A stretch of DNA of 64,000 nt from Candidatus Hydrogenedentota bacterium (GTDB lineage: Bacteria > Hydrogenedentota > Hydrogenedentia > Hydrogenedentales > JAEUWI01), in NCBI GenBank assembly GCA_016791475.1, contig JAEUWI010000002.1, positions 186,001 through 250,000 on the forward strand, given 5' to 3'. The notes under the pieces are model-generated. The model was not told where the DNA came from. It saw nothing but the letters and a program-made list of their open reading frames with translations, and made no database searches. The position numbers and the translations under genes are program-made. How positions within the stretch are numbered: the first letter of the stretch is position 1; every line of letters starts with the position of its first letter. Positions 54,180 to 61,786 of this stretch are shown one piece after another.

Positions 54180-54261
54180 TTGCAGGTGCTTTTTCAGAAG
54201 CGTGATTGGCCGCGTCAATTCGTAGAGCATGCCTCGCTCCCATTCGCTCTGCAACCCGCTT

Positions 54262-54651
54262 CTATTCATTTTCCCGCCCTCGTTGTTTGTGCCGCTTCTC
54301 TATCAGCTCTATTACCGTATCCCTGTCGAAGCCAAGTTGCCGCGCTTCGGTCAACAACTTGTCCACCTGCGCCGTGAGGAGGCGCATCCGCTCGCCCCGC
54401 GCCAGGGGCGAGCCCCCGTCGGCCACCACCGTGCCGGAGCCCTGCCGCGACACCAGCACCCCTTGCGCTTCCAGCTCCCGGTAGGCTCGCGCGACGGTAT
54501 TGGGGTTAATGAGCAATTGCTGGGCCAGGGCGCGGATGGGCGGCATCTCGTCTCCTGGCGTAAGGCGCCCCGCCGCCACCAGGTTCTTCACCTGGTCGAT
54601 GATCTGGCGGTAAATGGGCGCGCCGTCGCCCGGTGTGATGTGCAGTTGCAT
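54262..54651 (-). CDS. GntR-family repressor, YtrA subfamily
   Basis: 129 residues, the short form without a large ligand-binding domain. The winged helix spans about 8-75 (PIYRQIIDQVKNLVAAGRLTPGDEMPPIRALAQQLLINPNTVARAYRELE), and a C-terminal helical dimerisation tail follows. YtrA-type regulators repress a linked ABC operon and respond to envelope-active drugs. Its start is about 20 bp from a palindromic operator overlapping a good promoter, which suggests self-repression of GntR-ATPase-permease. Confidence 0.92.
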   Translation of the reverse strand: MQLHITPGDGAPIYRQIIDQVKNLVAAGRLTPGDEMPPIRALAQQLLINPNTVARAYRELEAQGVLVSRQGSGTVVADGGSPLARGERMRLLTAQVDKLLTEARQLGFDRDTVIELIEKRHKQRGRENE

Positions 54652-54671
54652 GGTGGCCTCGAAAGACTTAA

Positions 54672-54691
54672 TGTATTAAGAGATTAATACA
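54672..54691 (-). promoter_or_regulatory. Palindromic operator of the GntR/ABC operon
   Basis: TGTATTAA-gaga-TTAATACA, a perfect 8-bp inverted repeat. It overlaps the -10 element of the promoter at 54681-54709 and is the likely binding site of the GntR protein encoded next to it. Confidence 0.75.
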
Positions 54692-54709
54692 ATTTGCGAA
54701 GTGTGTCAA
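54681..54709 (-). promoter_or_regulatory. Promoter of the GntR/ABC operon
   Basis: On the minus strand TTGACA (54709-54704) and TAATCT (54686-54681) are 17 bp apart, about 30 bp before the GntR start. Confidence 0.75.
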
Positions 54710-54729
54710 GGGGAATTTTATGAAGCGGG

Positions 54730-54820
54730 GAATGGGTCTTATGGATTGTGTGGGTCGTGTGGAGACGGTCGCCTTTTCTCATAGGACTCATTGGTCCCAT
54801 ACGACCCATAAGACCCATTC
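54730..54820. repeat. Imperfect inverted-arm element built on GGGTCTTATGG
   Basis: GAATGGGTCTTATGG at 54730 reappears inverted at the end of the element (ending 54820). Between and beside them are further GGGTCGTATGG-like units. Related units occur at about 49410-49440. No gene lies between the GntR gene and the beta-helix gene (54652-54891) other than this element and the promoter. Confidence 0.65.
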
Positions 54821-54891
54821 TTCATTTCGTCCATTGAAGAGGCCGTCGGCCCCGCGCCATACTACCGACCAAACCCCGAAGGAGCTTCCCC

Positions 54892-56136
54892 ATGACCCTC
54901 AAGTCCCTCGCGCTGGCGCTGCTGCTGTGCGTGCCCGCTTTTGCCCAGACCCCCGAGTTTTCCAAGCTCAGTGCCATGAACTATGTCATCGTGAGCCCGG
55001 AGGGACCGAAGGACGGCGGCGACTTCGGCCCGAACACGCCGGACACGAAAACTTCCGGTATTCAAGAGGCCTTCGACTTTGCCAAGGCCAACCGGAAGGA
55101 TGTGTACATCGCGGGTGGCACCATGCCGGACAAATTCAAGAACGGCGTGGTCTACCACATCCAGGAGACCATCCGGATTCCCTGGTTCCAGGATTTCCGC
55201 CTCGACGGCGGGGAGTACGTCATCAACCTCGACAAGAACACGGGCGACGCCATCGTCATCGACAGTCAGATGAGCTGCCGCTTCAAGTTCGGGCTGATCG
55301 TCGCGCCGACGGATGGCGCGGTGGTGCGGATCAAGCCGGAGACGAAGGGGCCGGACGACTTCATCGTGACGACAGCGAGCACCTTCGAGTTCAACGCCAT
55401 CGTGGGCGGCGGCAGCGTCTTCGACGACGGGAAGAAGGCTCCATTGGGCACGGGGCTGGTGCTCGATGCGACCCACGGGCCCATCGTGTACAACAAGTTC
55501 TACGCCACAGAAATGATCGCGTGCGATGTAGGTCTTCAGTTGACCTGCGGCCCCGAGGGCAAGGGCGCGGTGGCCATGAACCGCTTCGAAATTCCCTTCC
55601 TGCACCTCTGCAAGACCCACATGCAGATCGGCGACGAAAAGGCCCACGTGGCGGGGAACATCTTCGACGTTGTGGTCGATGGCGGCGGCGTGCCCGAGGC
55701 CATCGGCATGCGGCTCTTCGGCAAGGACAACGTCTTCACGCTGCGCCTCGTGAACATCCCGGAGGGCAACGGTATCATCTTCGAAGGCCCCGCCGAACGG
55801 AACAAGATCAACATGGTCTATCCCGCCTCGGGCTATACTAACAACGCGACGAAGCCGACGAACGTGATCATCCCGCAGGTGTCGGCCGGCTTTGGCATCG
55901 AGACGCCCGCCATGCCCGCCTCGGGCGAGCCGTTGGTCAACCGGACGCCGTTTAGTGTGGAGGTGATGGTGACGTCCGCTGGTGTGGTCTCAAGTTGGAC
56001 GCTGACCGATGTGAACGGCACGGCCCAGATTTTCGAAGGTGCGTGGACCACGGGGCAGAGCATTGGCCTCGCGCCGGGGGAGGCGATTTCGGTAAGTTAC
56101 AGCGAAGCCCCGGCGTGGCGTTGGCGGACGAAATAA
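54892..56136 (+). CDS. Exported protein, probable right-handed beta-helix (pectate-lyase-like)
   Basis: 414 residues. The start follows GAAGGAG, and a signal peptide (MTLKSLALALLLCVPAFAQ) follows. The mature part alternates short strands and Asn/Gly turns over about 300 residues (for example TSGIQEAFDFAKANRKDVYIAGG, then DFRLDGGEYVINLD and FNAIVGGGSVFDDGKK), like the pectate-lyase fold of polysaccharide lyases and GH28. The last about 70 residues are a separate beta domain. A carbohydrate-binding or -cleaving role outside the cell is plausible, but no catalytic residues are assigned. No linked gene explains it. Confidence 0.65.
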   Translation: MTLKSLALALLLCVPAFAQTPEFSKLSAMNYVIVSPEGPKDGGDFGPNTPDTKTSGIQEAFDFAKANRKDVYIAGGTMPDKFKNGVVYHIQETIRIPWFQDFRLDGGEYVINLDKNTGDAIVIDSQMSCRFKFGLIVAPTDGAVVRIKPETKGPDDFIVTTASTFEFNAIVGGGSVFDDGKKAPLGTGLVLDATHGPIVYNKFYATEMIACDVGLQLTCGPEGKGAVAMNRFEIPFLHLCKTHMQIGDEKAHVAGNIFDVVVDGGGVPEAIGMRLFGKDNVFTLRLVNIPEGNGIIFEGPAERNKINMVYPASGYTNNATKPTNVIIPQVSAGFGIETPAMPASGEPLVNRTPFSVEVMVTSAGVVSSWTLTDVNGTAQIFEGAWTTGQSIGLAPGEAISVSYSEAPAWRWRTK

Positions 56137-56655
56137 TTGACAATTGACAATTGACAATTGACAATTGACAACGAGGAAGAGGGGCTTAGCTATTAGCAAG
56201 GCGTGGACTTGCGCCAGAGGCCTAACGCGACGTCTTTGCCTTCTTTATGATGGCGGTTAGTAGTTTCAGCAGTTGCTTCAAATCACTCGAGATTGACTTG
56301 AAGCCCTTTTCGTCGATGTAGTCCGACTGGTGGAGAAGCTCAAGCCAATATTCAGTTTCGTTAGCCTCCTTGAGAGCGATGGCGAGCTTGTGAATGAAGT
56401 CGGGCTTGCTCTCCGCTTGCTCCGCCTCCCGTATAAGCGCGCCAACCGCCGTGCCCGAGCGCAACAATTGCTTACTCAGCACGTACTCGCGTTTCTCGTC
56501 GCACAAGTGCTTGTAGAGCTTCACAATACGAAGCGCAAACGCGAATGATTTCTCTTGAACTGCCCCTTTGTTCTCCACGAGCCATTCTCCCTTTCTTGCT
56601 CTCAGTGTTGCCGACCAGTTTCTTCCGTTGTCAATTGTCAACTGTCAATTGTCAA
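56137..56655. mobile_element. TTGACAA-bounded cassette carrying a four-helix-bundle gene
   Basis: Left boundary: five exact head-to-tail copies of TTGACAA (56137-56171). Right boundary: four units of the inverse TTGTCAA, one with a T-to-C change (56628-56655). The 519-bp unit between and including them holds only the S23-like gene. It lies 1 bp after the beta-helix gene stop and overlaps the end of the next gene. The structure suggests insertion as a unit, but no target-site duplication was identified. Confidence 0.55.
56222..56578 (-). CDS. Four-helix-bundle protein, S23/IVS family
   Basis: 118 residues from a GTG at 56578, with AAGGGAG before it. A longer frame starting at a TTG in the flanking repeat was rejected because family members begin at this M/V-E-N-K-G position. 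Conserved features are VQEKSFAFALRIVKLYKHL, FVLSKQLLRSGTAVG-type VLSKQLLRSGTAVGALIREA, and ALKEANETEYWLELL. Relatives are encoded in intervening sequences of 23S rRNA genes and, as Avd, in diversity-generating retroelements; free-standing copies of unknown function are common. No reverse transcriptase or rRNA gene is nearby. The gene is enclosed by inverted TTGACAA arrays. Confidence 0.88.
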   Translation of the reverse strand: MENKGAVQEKSFAFALRIVKLYKHLCDEKREYVLSKQLLRSGTAVGALIREAEQAESKPDFIHKLAIALKEANETEYWLELLHQSDYIDEKGFKSISSDLKQLLKLLTAIIKKAKTSR

Positions 56656-57643
56656 TTAATCCTTCCATCTTCACCACTTCAAAATCATCGCCCTCCAGTC
56701 CCTTCAACTCGCCCAACTCCTCGTCATCCCACCGTGCGTCGGGCGCGCCGGAGAAATACCAGTCGCTGCCGTTGTCGGCCACGATCATGCCGTACTCCTT
56801 CATCGCCCGGAGGATCACCTGGTTGCGCGGGGAAAAGCCGCTGATGTCGAAGTCGGCTTTCAGGCGCACGCGCATCCCCATGGGCGGCAGGTCGGGGTCG
56901 GTGTTGCTGCTGGCGTAGTGGGTGGCGGGGGGGACGTAGGCGCGGCGCGACTGGCTCACCGTGAAGCGGAGGGCGTGGTTGATTTCGCCCTGCTCCACCA
57001 CTTCGTCATAGCGCACGAGGCCGGGGAAAATGGGCAGGCCCGCCGCATCGGCCGAGGTCCAGCCCGCGGGCCGCAATTCGTTCGAGTCGAGGTCGAAAAT
57101 CGCCCCCGAGCCCGCCGTCCACGGTTGTCCGTTCTCTGAAGGCGGGAAGGCGTAGAACAGCTCGTAGAGCGTCCAGTTGTCCCGGTCGATCATGATCATG
57201 TGGCGATCGCCGTCCGCATCCGCGCCGCCCTCGATGGGCGTATCCTCCGTGATGGGGTAGGGGCCGGGATCGCTCTCGTTCGCATAATCGAATTCCACGG
57301 GCACCTTGGGCGTGTCGCCGTCCACTACGATATAGGGGATGCCGAAGGGGCCGCCGTCCCAGTTCGCGCCAAAGTCCGGGTGGAGGTTGTCCGTGCGGCC
57401 GATGCTGTCGATGATCGCGTCCGAATTCGGGGCCACGGGAAGGCTGTCCACCCGGGTGTTCCAGGGGTTGTTCGCGGGGAGGACCTGCGCGCCGTTCAGG
57501 CTCGCGTTCGGCCCCAAATCCGGCACGCCCTCCACCGGATCGGGATCAGGGTCCGGGTCGGGATCGGGATCAGGAGCTGGCGGACACGCCGCCAGGCACA
57601 GCGAAAACAGGCCAACAACGAAAAACGCGAACAGCCGATTCAT
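56645..57643 (-). CDS. Lipoprotein with Asp-Pro repeat linker, function unknown
   Basis: 332 residues. A signal peptide ends in the lipobox L-A-A-C (Cys20). A linker of seven Pro-Asp pairs (about 24-37) follows, then a domain rich in Asp, Trp and Pro (ANNPWNTRVDSLPVAPNSDAI, GPYPITEDTPIEGG, HMIMIDRDNWTLYELFYA, WTSADAAGLPIFPGLVRYDEV, HALRFTVSQSRRAYVPPATHYAS). The pattern resembles an exported family seen in planctomycetes and actinobacteria whose function I do not know. Its last codons (G-L-I-D-N-stop) are made of the TTGACAA repeat of the adjacent cassette, so the natural C-terminus may have been altered. Confidence 0.75.
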   Translation of the reverse strand: MNRLFAFFVVGLFSLCLAACPPAPDPDPDPDPDPDPVEGVPDLGPNASLNGAQVLPANNPWNTRVDSLPVAPNSDAIIDSIGRTDNLHPDFGANWDGGPFGIPYIVVDGDTPKVPVEFDYANESDPGPYPITEDTPIEGGADADGDRHMIMIDRDNWTLYELFYAFPPSENGQPWTAGSGAIFDLDSNELRPAGWTSADAAGLPIFPGLVRYDEVVEQGEINHALRFTVSQSRRAYVPPATHYASSNTDPDLPPMGMRVRLKADFDISGFSPRNQVILRAMKEYGMIVADNGSDWYFSGAPDARWDDEELGELKGLEGDDFEVVKMEGLIDN

Positions 57644-57750
57644 GGCAAGACCCTCCGGTGAACTCCCGATCCAACACGCCGATCAACAGGGACTGTACCA
57701 TAGATGAGGGAAATGCGCGTTGGCCACCCGAAGCAGGAAGAAAAAATTCC

Positions 57751-57913
57751 TCCCACAGATGAACTCAGATGGACACAGATAAGAGGATGAAAATCCGAAA
57801 TAATTGAATGGGCGCGCACGCGATAGGATGGGGATTCAATCTGAAAGGACGCCAGAAGAAAGGTGAACATGCCTTTATGTTTTATCTGTGTCCATCTGAG
57901 TTCATTTGTGGGA
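57751..57913. repeat. Inverted-arm element of the CACAGAT family
   Basis: Arms 57751-57782 and 57882-57913 are reverse complements at 31 of 32 positions. Each arm contains CAGAT three times at 10- to 11-bp spacing. The about 100-bp centre has no gene. The element fills the gap 57644-57983 between two minus-strand genes. Confidence 0.85.
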
Positions 57914-57983
57914 AAATATTCTCCTGATCTTCATGGAAGGCGCGCAAGTTCGCGGAAAGCCCGTCCAGCCGCATTCCGTGACG

Positions 57984-58394
57984 CTATTCCCCGCCACCCA
58001 GCGAGATATCCCGCCGCGAGGTCGAGATCGTAATCGTGAAGCCCGCGATGACGTCGAAGAGCGACATGAGCGTCAGGATCATGAAGGTCGCCGTGCCCGC
58101 GCCCGCCACGACGATGTACTCCACCAGGAATACCACGAAGGTCAGCATGGACAGGGCGTGGTCGATAATCGTGGCCTTCGACGAGCGCGTGGACTTTAGA
58201 ATCTCGAAATAAAGCAGCACAATACCCAGCATCACCAGGATATCGCCAAGTTTCAGGTACATGGCCTCGTCGTTCGCCATAAGCGGGATGCGGATCACGT
58301 CTGGATTCGCCGCAACGGAGTTGCCCGTCAGCATCAGCGCGTTGTAGGCGATCAGGATAATGGCGAGGAGGGGAAAGTGACGCAGATAGTTCAT
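57984..58394 (-). CDS. Small multi-pass membrane protein, unknown function
   Basis: 136 residues from the ATG at 58394; a longer frame upstream adds an unlikely polar segment. Four hydrophobic segments (about 7-24, 50-67, 78-97, 102-122) are visible, with conserved-looking polar residues E and D in the loops. It ends in a short basic tail with RRDISLGGGE. No family is recognised. It lies between the DP-repeat lipoprotein and the sigma fusion gene on the same strand. Confidence 0.6.
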   Translation of the reverse strand: MNYLRHFPLLAIILIAYNALMLTGNSVAANPDVIRIPLMANDEAMYLKLGDILVMLGIVLLYFEILKSTRSSKATIIDHALSMLTFVVFLVEYIVVAGAGTATFMILTLMSLFDVIAGFTITISTSRRDISLGGGE

Positions 58395-58527
58395 GGAAGC
58401 ACCGGCCTTTGACGTTGGGGAACCAAGCAGGCCCACAACGCGTGCAGGGGCCAGCCGCCATTAAAGCAAACCGGCGGAGCGGGTGCAAGATTCAAGATGG
58501 CTCGAGGTAAACCCGATTGTCGAAACC

Positions 58528-58559
58528 AGGGAGCTTGGACAGGACTGTCCAAGCTCCCT
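58528..58559 (-). terminator. Terminator-like hairpin after the sigma fusion gene
   Basis: Perfect 14-bp stem (AGGGAGCTTGGACA arms, 58528-58541 with 58546-58559) with a 4-nt loop. It lies 26 bp after the sigma fusion stop. The tract after it on the minus strand is weak (GGTTTCG); on the plus strand it is followed by TTTC, so it may act in both directions. Confidence 0.6.
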
Positions 58560-58584
58560 TTCTGACGTTACTGAAAAATGCTCG

Positions 58585-61419
58585 TCAGGGGCTCGTGTAC
58601 AAGAGGTCGTGCTTTATTGTTTCGCCGTCTTGCAGCGACAGTGTCTCCAAGTCAGGCGAACGGTACGATCCATCCTGCAGTTGGAGCCACTCCGCTCCGA
58701 AATCGTAGTCGCCCGCTGGGATGGGGCCAAGGAGAAAGGTGCCATCGCCCCGGGCCGACGTCTGGAACAGGAGCGTGTCTCCGTTTCCCGAGACCAATGT
58801 GGCGCGAATCAGCGATTCGGGCTGGGGCTGCCCATCGAGCTGCAACACCCCCTCGATATAGGAACTGCCCGTGCCATCGAAATTGAGATCCTGTTGAATC
58901 GTCTGGCCCCGTTCGACGATGACTGCCCGTCTGATACACCGCCGCAACCCGCCTTCGTGAAAGCCGGCGCTCAATACGAAGGAACCCGCTGGCACCCTAT
59001 CCATCTTGTAGGCTCCGCCTTCACCGCCAAAGGTGATTTTAATGCCCGCCCCCTCGGTCTCAAGGTTGATATGGGCGCGCTTGTTTTCCAGCGGCGCTCC
59101 GTCGAAGGTAACCGTTCCCTCAATCACCGTGCCTTTTTCCAGGACAATACGTAGCGGCGAAGTACCCTTGGCTGTGGTCCAGCCCAGGGCAAAGTCATCG
59201 TGAAAGGCCGACACGGCGGAAAGTGTGGGAGGGTACTCGGTCAAGGTGAATTCACCCTCATCGTTCGTTTGCGAAATGCCCTCCCAGTTCGACGTGAAGT
59301 GGGTGTCTCTGCCGGGGTACATGGGATAGCCGAAAAATATCTGGGCACCCGAAATGGGGAGACCCGCTTCGTCCACGACGATCCCGTTTAGCGGGCGGGC
59401 TGGCTCAAGAGCTACCTCCACATCTTCAACTTCGGCACCCGGCAAAGTGTCCGAAAGCGACTTCACGGCTGTGATGTATCCGGGTGCGGCCACGGCCACC
59501 CGCACATTGCCATAGCCGCGCGCTTGAATGGTGAAAGCGCCGTCGGGGCTCTCCTGCTTGTCCCAATTGTTTGACAGCTCAAAGGCGTCTTCATCTGTAA
59601 AGCCCGGGGCCCGACTCTGGCCGATCAGCGTTGTGATGCGGAAGGAGGTCACGGGTTCCCGCGTGACGGTGTTGATCACGCGGCCCTTAATCGAAGGGAG
59701 ATTCATAACCGTGAAATTCTCTTCGTGCCCATCTACCCGAACGCCATAGCGGATCGCTTGCATATGGGAATGATGACTGAACTGTACATCGACCTCCAGG
59801 CCTTCAGTTGCGGGGAAACCCGCGAGGACGTAACGTCCCGTATCATCCGTCCGCGCGACAAGTTGAACCAGCCTCTCACCCGTCACCGTGCTCTGTTGGT
59901 AGTTGGCGGAGAGTTTTGCTCCAGATACAGGCCGACCGTTCTCGTCGGTCACGTAGCCCGCGAGCGAAATGGCCGTTTGTGGCCAGGTCAGAATAATGCC
60001 TGTATAGGTCATGCGGCCTTCCAGCGGCATAGACTTTCCGCCGTTATAGTGGGTCAGCCGTCCTTCCTTGTCTTCTGCATAGATTGTGAAGTTGCCGGGG
60101 CGTATGCCCGAGAGGGTGAACTCGCCTTTTTCCGTGGAAATAGTGTTTCCCCAGAAGGTGTCTCCCTCGGCTATTACGCGCCACCCGACCATCGGATTAC
60201 CATCGGTGTCAACTACACTCCCTGAAATCGTGCTCGACGGCTCCAGATGTAGTCTAATTCCCGCCAGCCCGGTTGGGGGGACTTCGTATTTCTCAGTAAA
60301 ATTAAACGTGAGTTCGATACCCTTCTCGGCACGCAGGCTCACTTTTGCCGCATTGGACTGGTCGTCTGGAACAAATCCGTCGGGAAGCGAAAGGGCAAAC
60401 TCTCCACCCTTATCACTTCGCACGGACCATGAATCATTGCTCCAGTACATCGTCACTTCGGCGTCCACCGCCGGAGAGCCGTCAGACCCCAGCACGGTCC
60501 CGGTGATCTGGGGGGACGAATCGACTATGGCGGCCTCCGATGGCGGCACGGGAGTGATTGCGAGCGTAGTTTCGGCAGCGGCGGCGGTTGCGGCAGAGGA
60601 TTCGATAGTTGACGCCGCTTCCTCGGCTGTGATTGCATTGCGCGCCTGCCGGTCCTTCGGCGCGACTTCGCGGGACAGTACATAGGCCGCCGGAGCCAAT
60701 GTGGCTATCACCAGTATCGCCGCCGCAATGGCCTTCAGACCAATCCAACCGCCCAGAAGTCCGGTAGCGGCAACGGTCGTTGTCGAGATACCCGCAAGCG
60801 CCATCGCACCGATTTGCGCCGCAACCGCCGCGGGCAACGCTTGGCTCGGTGCTGCGGCGAGCATTGCACCCAGCGCCGCCGCACTGATGGGCAGGCCGCG
60901 CTCCGCCAGATGCTTTCGAACACCCTCAATGCCCTGCTGCAACTGGTATTGTATGGTCGACGCGGGCAGGCCAGTGTCCGAGGCGATCTCCGCGTAGGAA
61001 CGGCCCTGCAGAAAGCGCAGGACCACGGGCCGCTGCAGTTTATCCGGCAGTGCCGCGATGGCCTCGTCCACGTAGGTGCTCACATCGTCCCACGTCGCCT
61101 CGATGGTGATGGCTTGACCGGCCGCGAAGCGCGCCTCGCGATCCGCGCGACTCCGCTCCGAGCGCAATCGATCCACGGCCCGCCGGGTGGCCGTCGTGTG
61201 GAGGAAGCCCGGCAGGGAGTGAACCCGCGCGCGGGATTGGAGCAACTCCAAGAAGCAATCCTGCGCGGCATCCTCCGCGGCGGCGGTGGAGCGCAGCACC
61301 CGCAGGCATGCGGAGTAGACCAGCGGCCCGTAGCGCGCCACCAGTTCCGCAAAGGCATCCGCATCGCGCCGGGTGCGCCAGTGATCCAGCAACAGGGTAT
61401 CGGGGGTATTCGCGTGCAT
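58585..61419 (-). CDS. ECF sigma factor fused to a transmembrane segment and carboxypeptidase-regulatory-like repeats
   Basis: 944 residues. Sigma region 2 (about 10-85) has FAELVARYGPLVYSACLRVLR and AEDAAQDCFLELLQ; region 4 (about 115-170) has LPDKLQRPVVLRFLQGRSYAEIASDTGLPASTIQYQLQ. After a hydrophobic stretch (about 185-215) comes a clear membrane helix (about 226-248), then an Ala/Thr-rich linker and about 640 residues of repeated beta domains with ITGTVLGSDGSPAVDAEVTM and IRGRVINTVTREPV-like starts, the carboxypeptidase regulatory-like/Ig fold. The extension should be outside the cytoplasm. ECF sigma factors with long C-terminal extensions are known in planctomycete-like bacteria. No anti-sigma gene is adjacent, so control may be built in. 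Confidence 0.88.
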   Translation of the reverse strand: MHANTPDTLLLDHWRTRRDADAFAELVARYGPLVYSACLRVLRSTAAAEDAAQDCFLELLQSRARVHSLPGFLHTTATRRAVDRLRSERSRADREARFAAGQAITIEATWDDVSTYVDEAIAALPDKLQRPVVLRFLQGRSYAEIASDTGLPASTIQYQLQQGIEGVRKHLAERGLPISAAALGAMLAAAPSQALPAAVAAQIGAMALAGISTTTVAATGLLGGWIGLKAIAAAILVIATLAPAAYVLSREVAPKDRQARNAITAEEAASTIESSAATAAAAETTLAITPVPPSEAAIVDSSPQITGTVLGSDGSPAVDAEVTMYWSNDSWSVRSDKGGEFALSLPDGFVPDDQSNAAKVSLRAEKGIELTFNFTEKYEVPPTGLAGIRLHLEPSSTISGSVVDTDGNPMVGWRVIAEGDTFWGNTISTEKGEFTLSGIRPGNFTIYAEDKEGRLTHYNGGKSMPLEGRMTYTGIILTWPQTAISLAGYVTDENGRPVSGAKLSANYQQSTVTGERLVQLVARTDDTGRYVLAGFPATEGLEVDVQFSHHSHMQAIRYGVRVDGHEENFTVMNLPSIKGRVINTVTREPVTSFRITTLIGQSRAPGFTDEDAFELSNNWDKQESPDGAFTIQARGYGNVRVAVAAPGYITAVKSLSDTLPGAEVEDVEVALEPARPLNGIVVDEAGLPISGAQIFFGYPMYPGRDTHFTSNWEGISQTNDEGEFTLTEYPPTLSAVSAFHDDFALGWTTAKGTSPLRIVLEKGTVIEGTVTFDGAPLENKRAHINLETEGAGIKITFGGEGGAYKMDRVPAGSFVLSAGFHEGGLRRCIRRAVIVERGQTIQQDLNFDGTGSSYIEGVLQLDGQPQPESLIRATLVSGNGDTLLFQTSARGDGTFLLGPIPAGDYDFGAEWLQLQDGSYRSPDLETLSLQDGETIKHDLLYTSP

Positions 61420-61509
61420 CGTCGTTCCTTTCCTCAGTTACGCATTCTATAGAAGATGTCGAAGTCGAGGGCGGGAATTTACGAAAGGAATTCCGAATTT
61501 GCGCGGCGC

Positions 61510-61695
61510 AAAGGATCTTGGACATTCATGTCCGAGGGAGAGCACACCGCAACCCCGACTGGCACTCGAGGTTTGTGCAGAGGTTCTGGCGATGCCAGAG
61601 TCTCGATTCCGGCGCACCCGGCCCGCCCGCAAACGGCGAGCGGGTTACGATATCCGAGAGCATTTTGCCTCGGACATGAATGTCCAAGATCCTTT
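61510..61695. repeat. 28-bp perfect inverted repeat with nested palindrome
   Basis: Arms 61510-61537 and 61668-61695 are exact reverse complements. Each contains GGACAT-tc-ATGTCC or its inverse. The 130-bp interior codes for nothing recognised. The element fills most of the 367-bp gap between the sigma fusion gene and mtlD and may carry or disturb their promoters. Confidence 0.85.
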
Positions 61696-61786
61696 TTGTC
61701 CCCCTTTCGCGCCGGGGCGGCGTTACCTGCTATACTTCTTCCACCTTTCTCCGGGCGACAACCCACAACCAGCGAGGTTTCCTCTA

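Noticed and set aside
56137-56171. TTGACAA array as a CRISPR or minisatellite
   Set aside because: Units are contiguous with no spacers, no cas genes are present, and an inverted array lies at the other end of the same cassette.
56222-56578. Four-helix-bundle gene as the Avd protein of a diversity-generating retroelement
   Set aside because: No reverse transcriptase, template repeat or variable repeat was seen within the window.
61499-61786. 96-codon N-terminal extension of MtlD
   Set aside because: It reads through the 28-bp inverted-repeat element; the TTG at 61787 gives the family-typical N-terminus.
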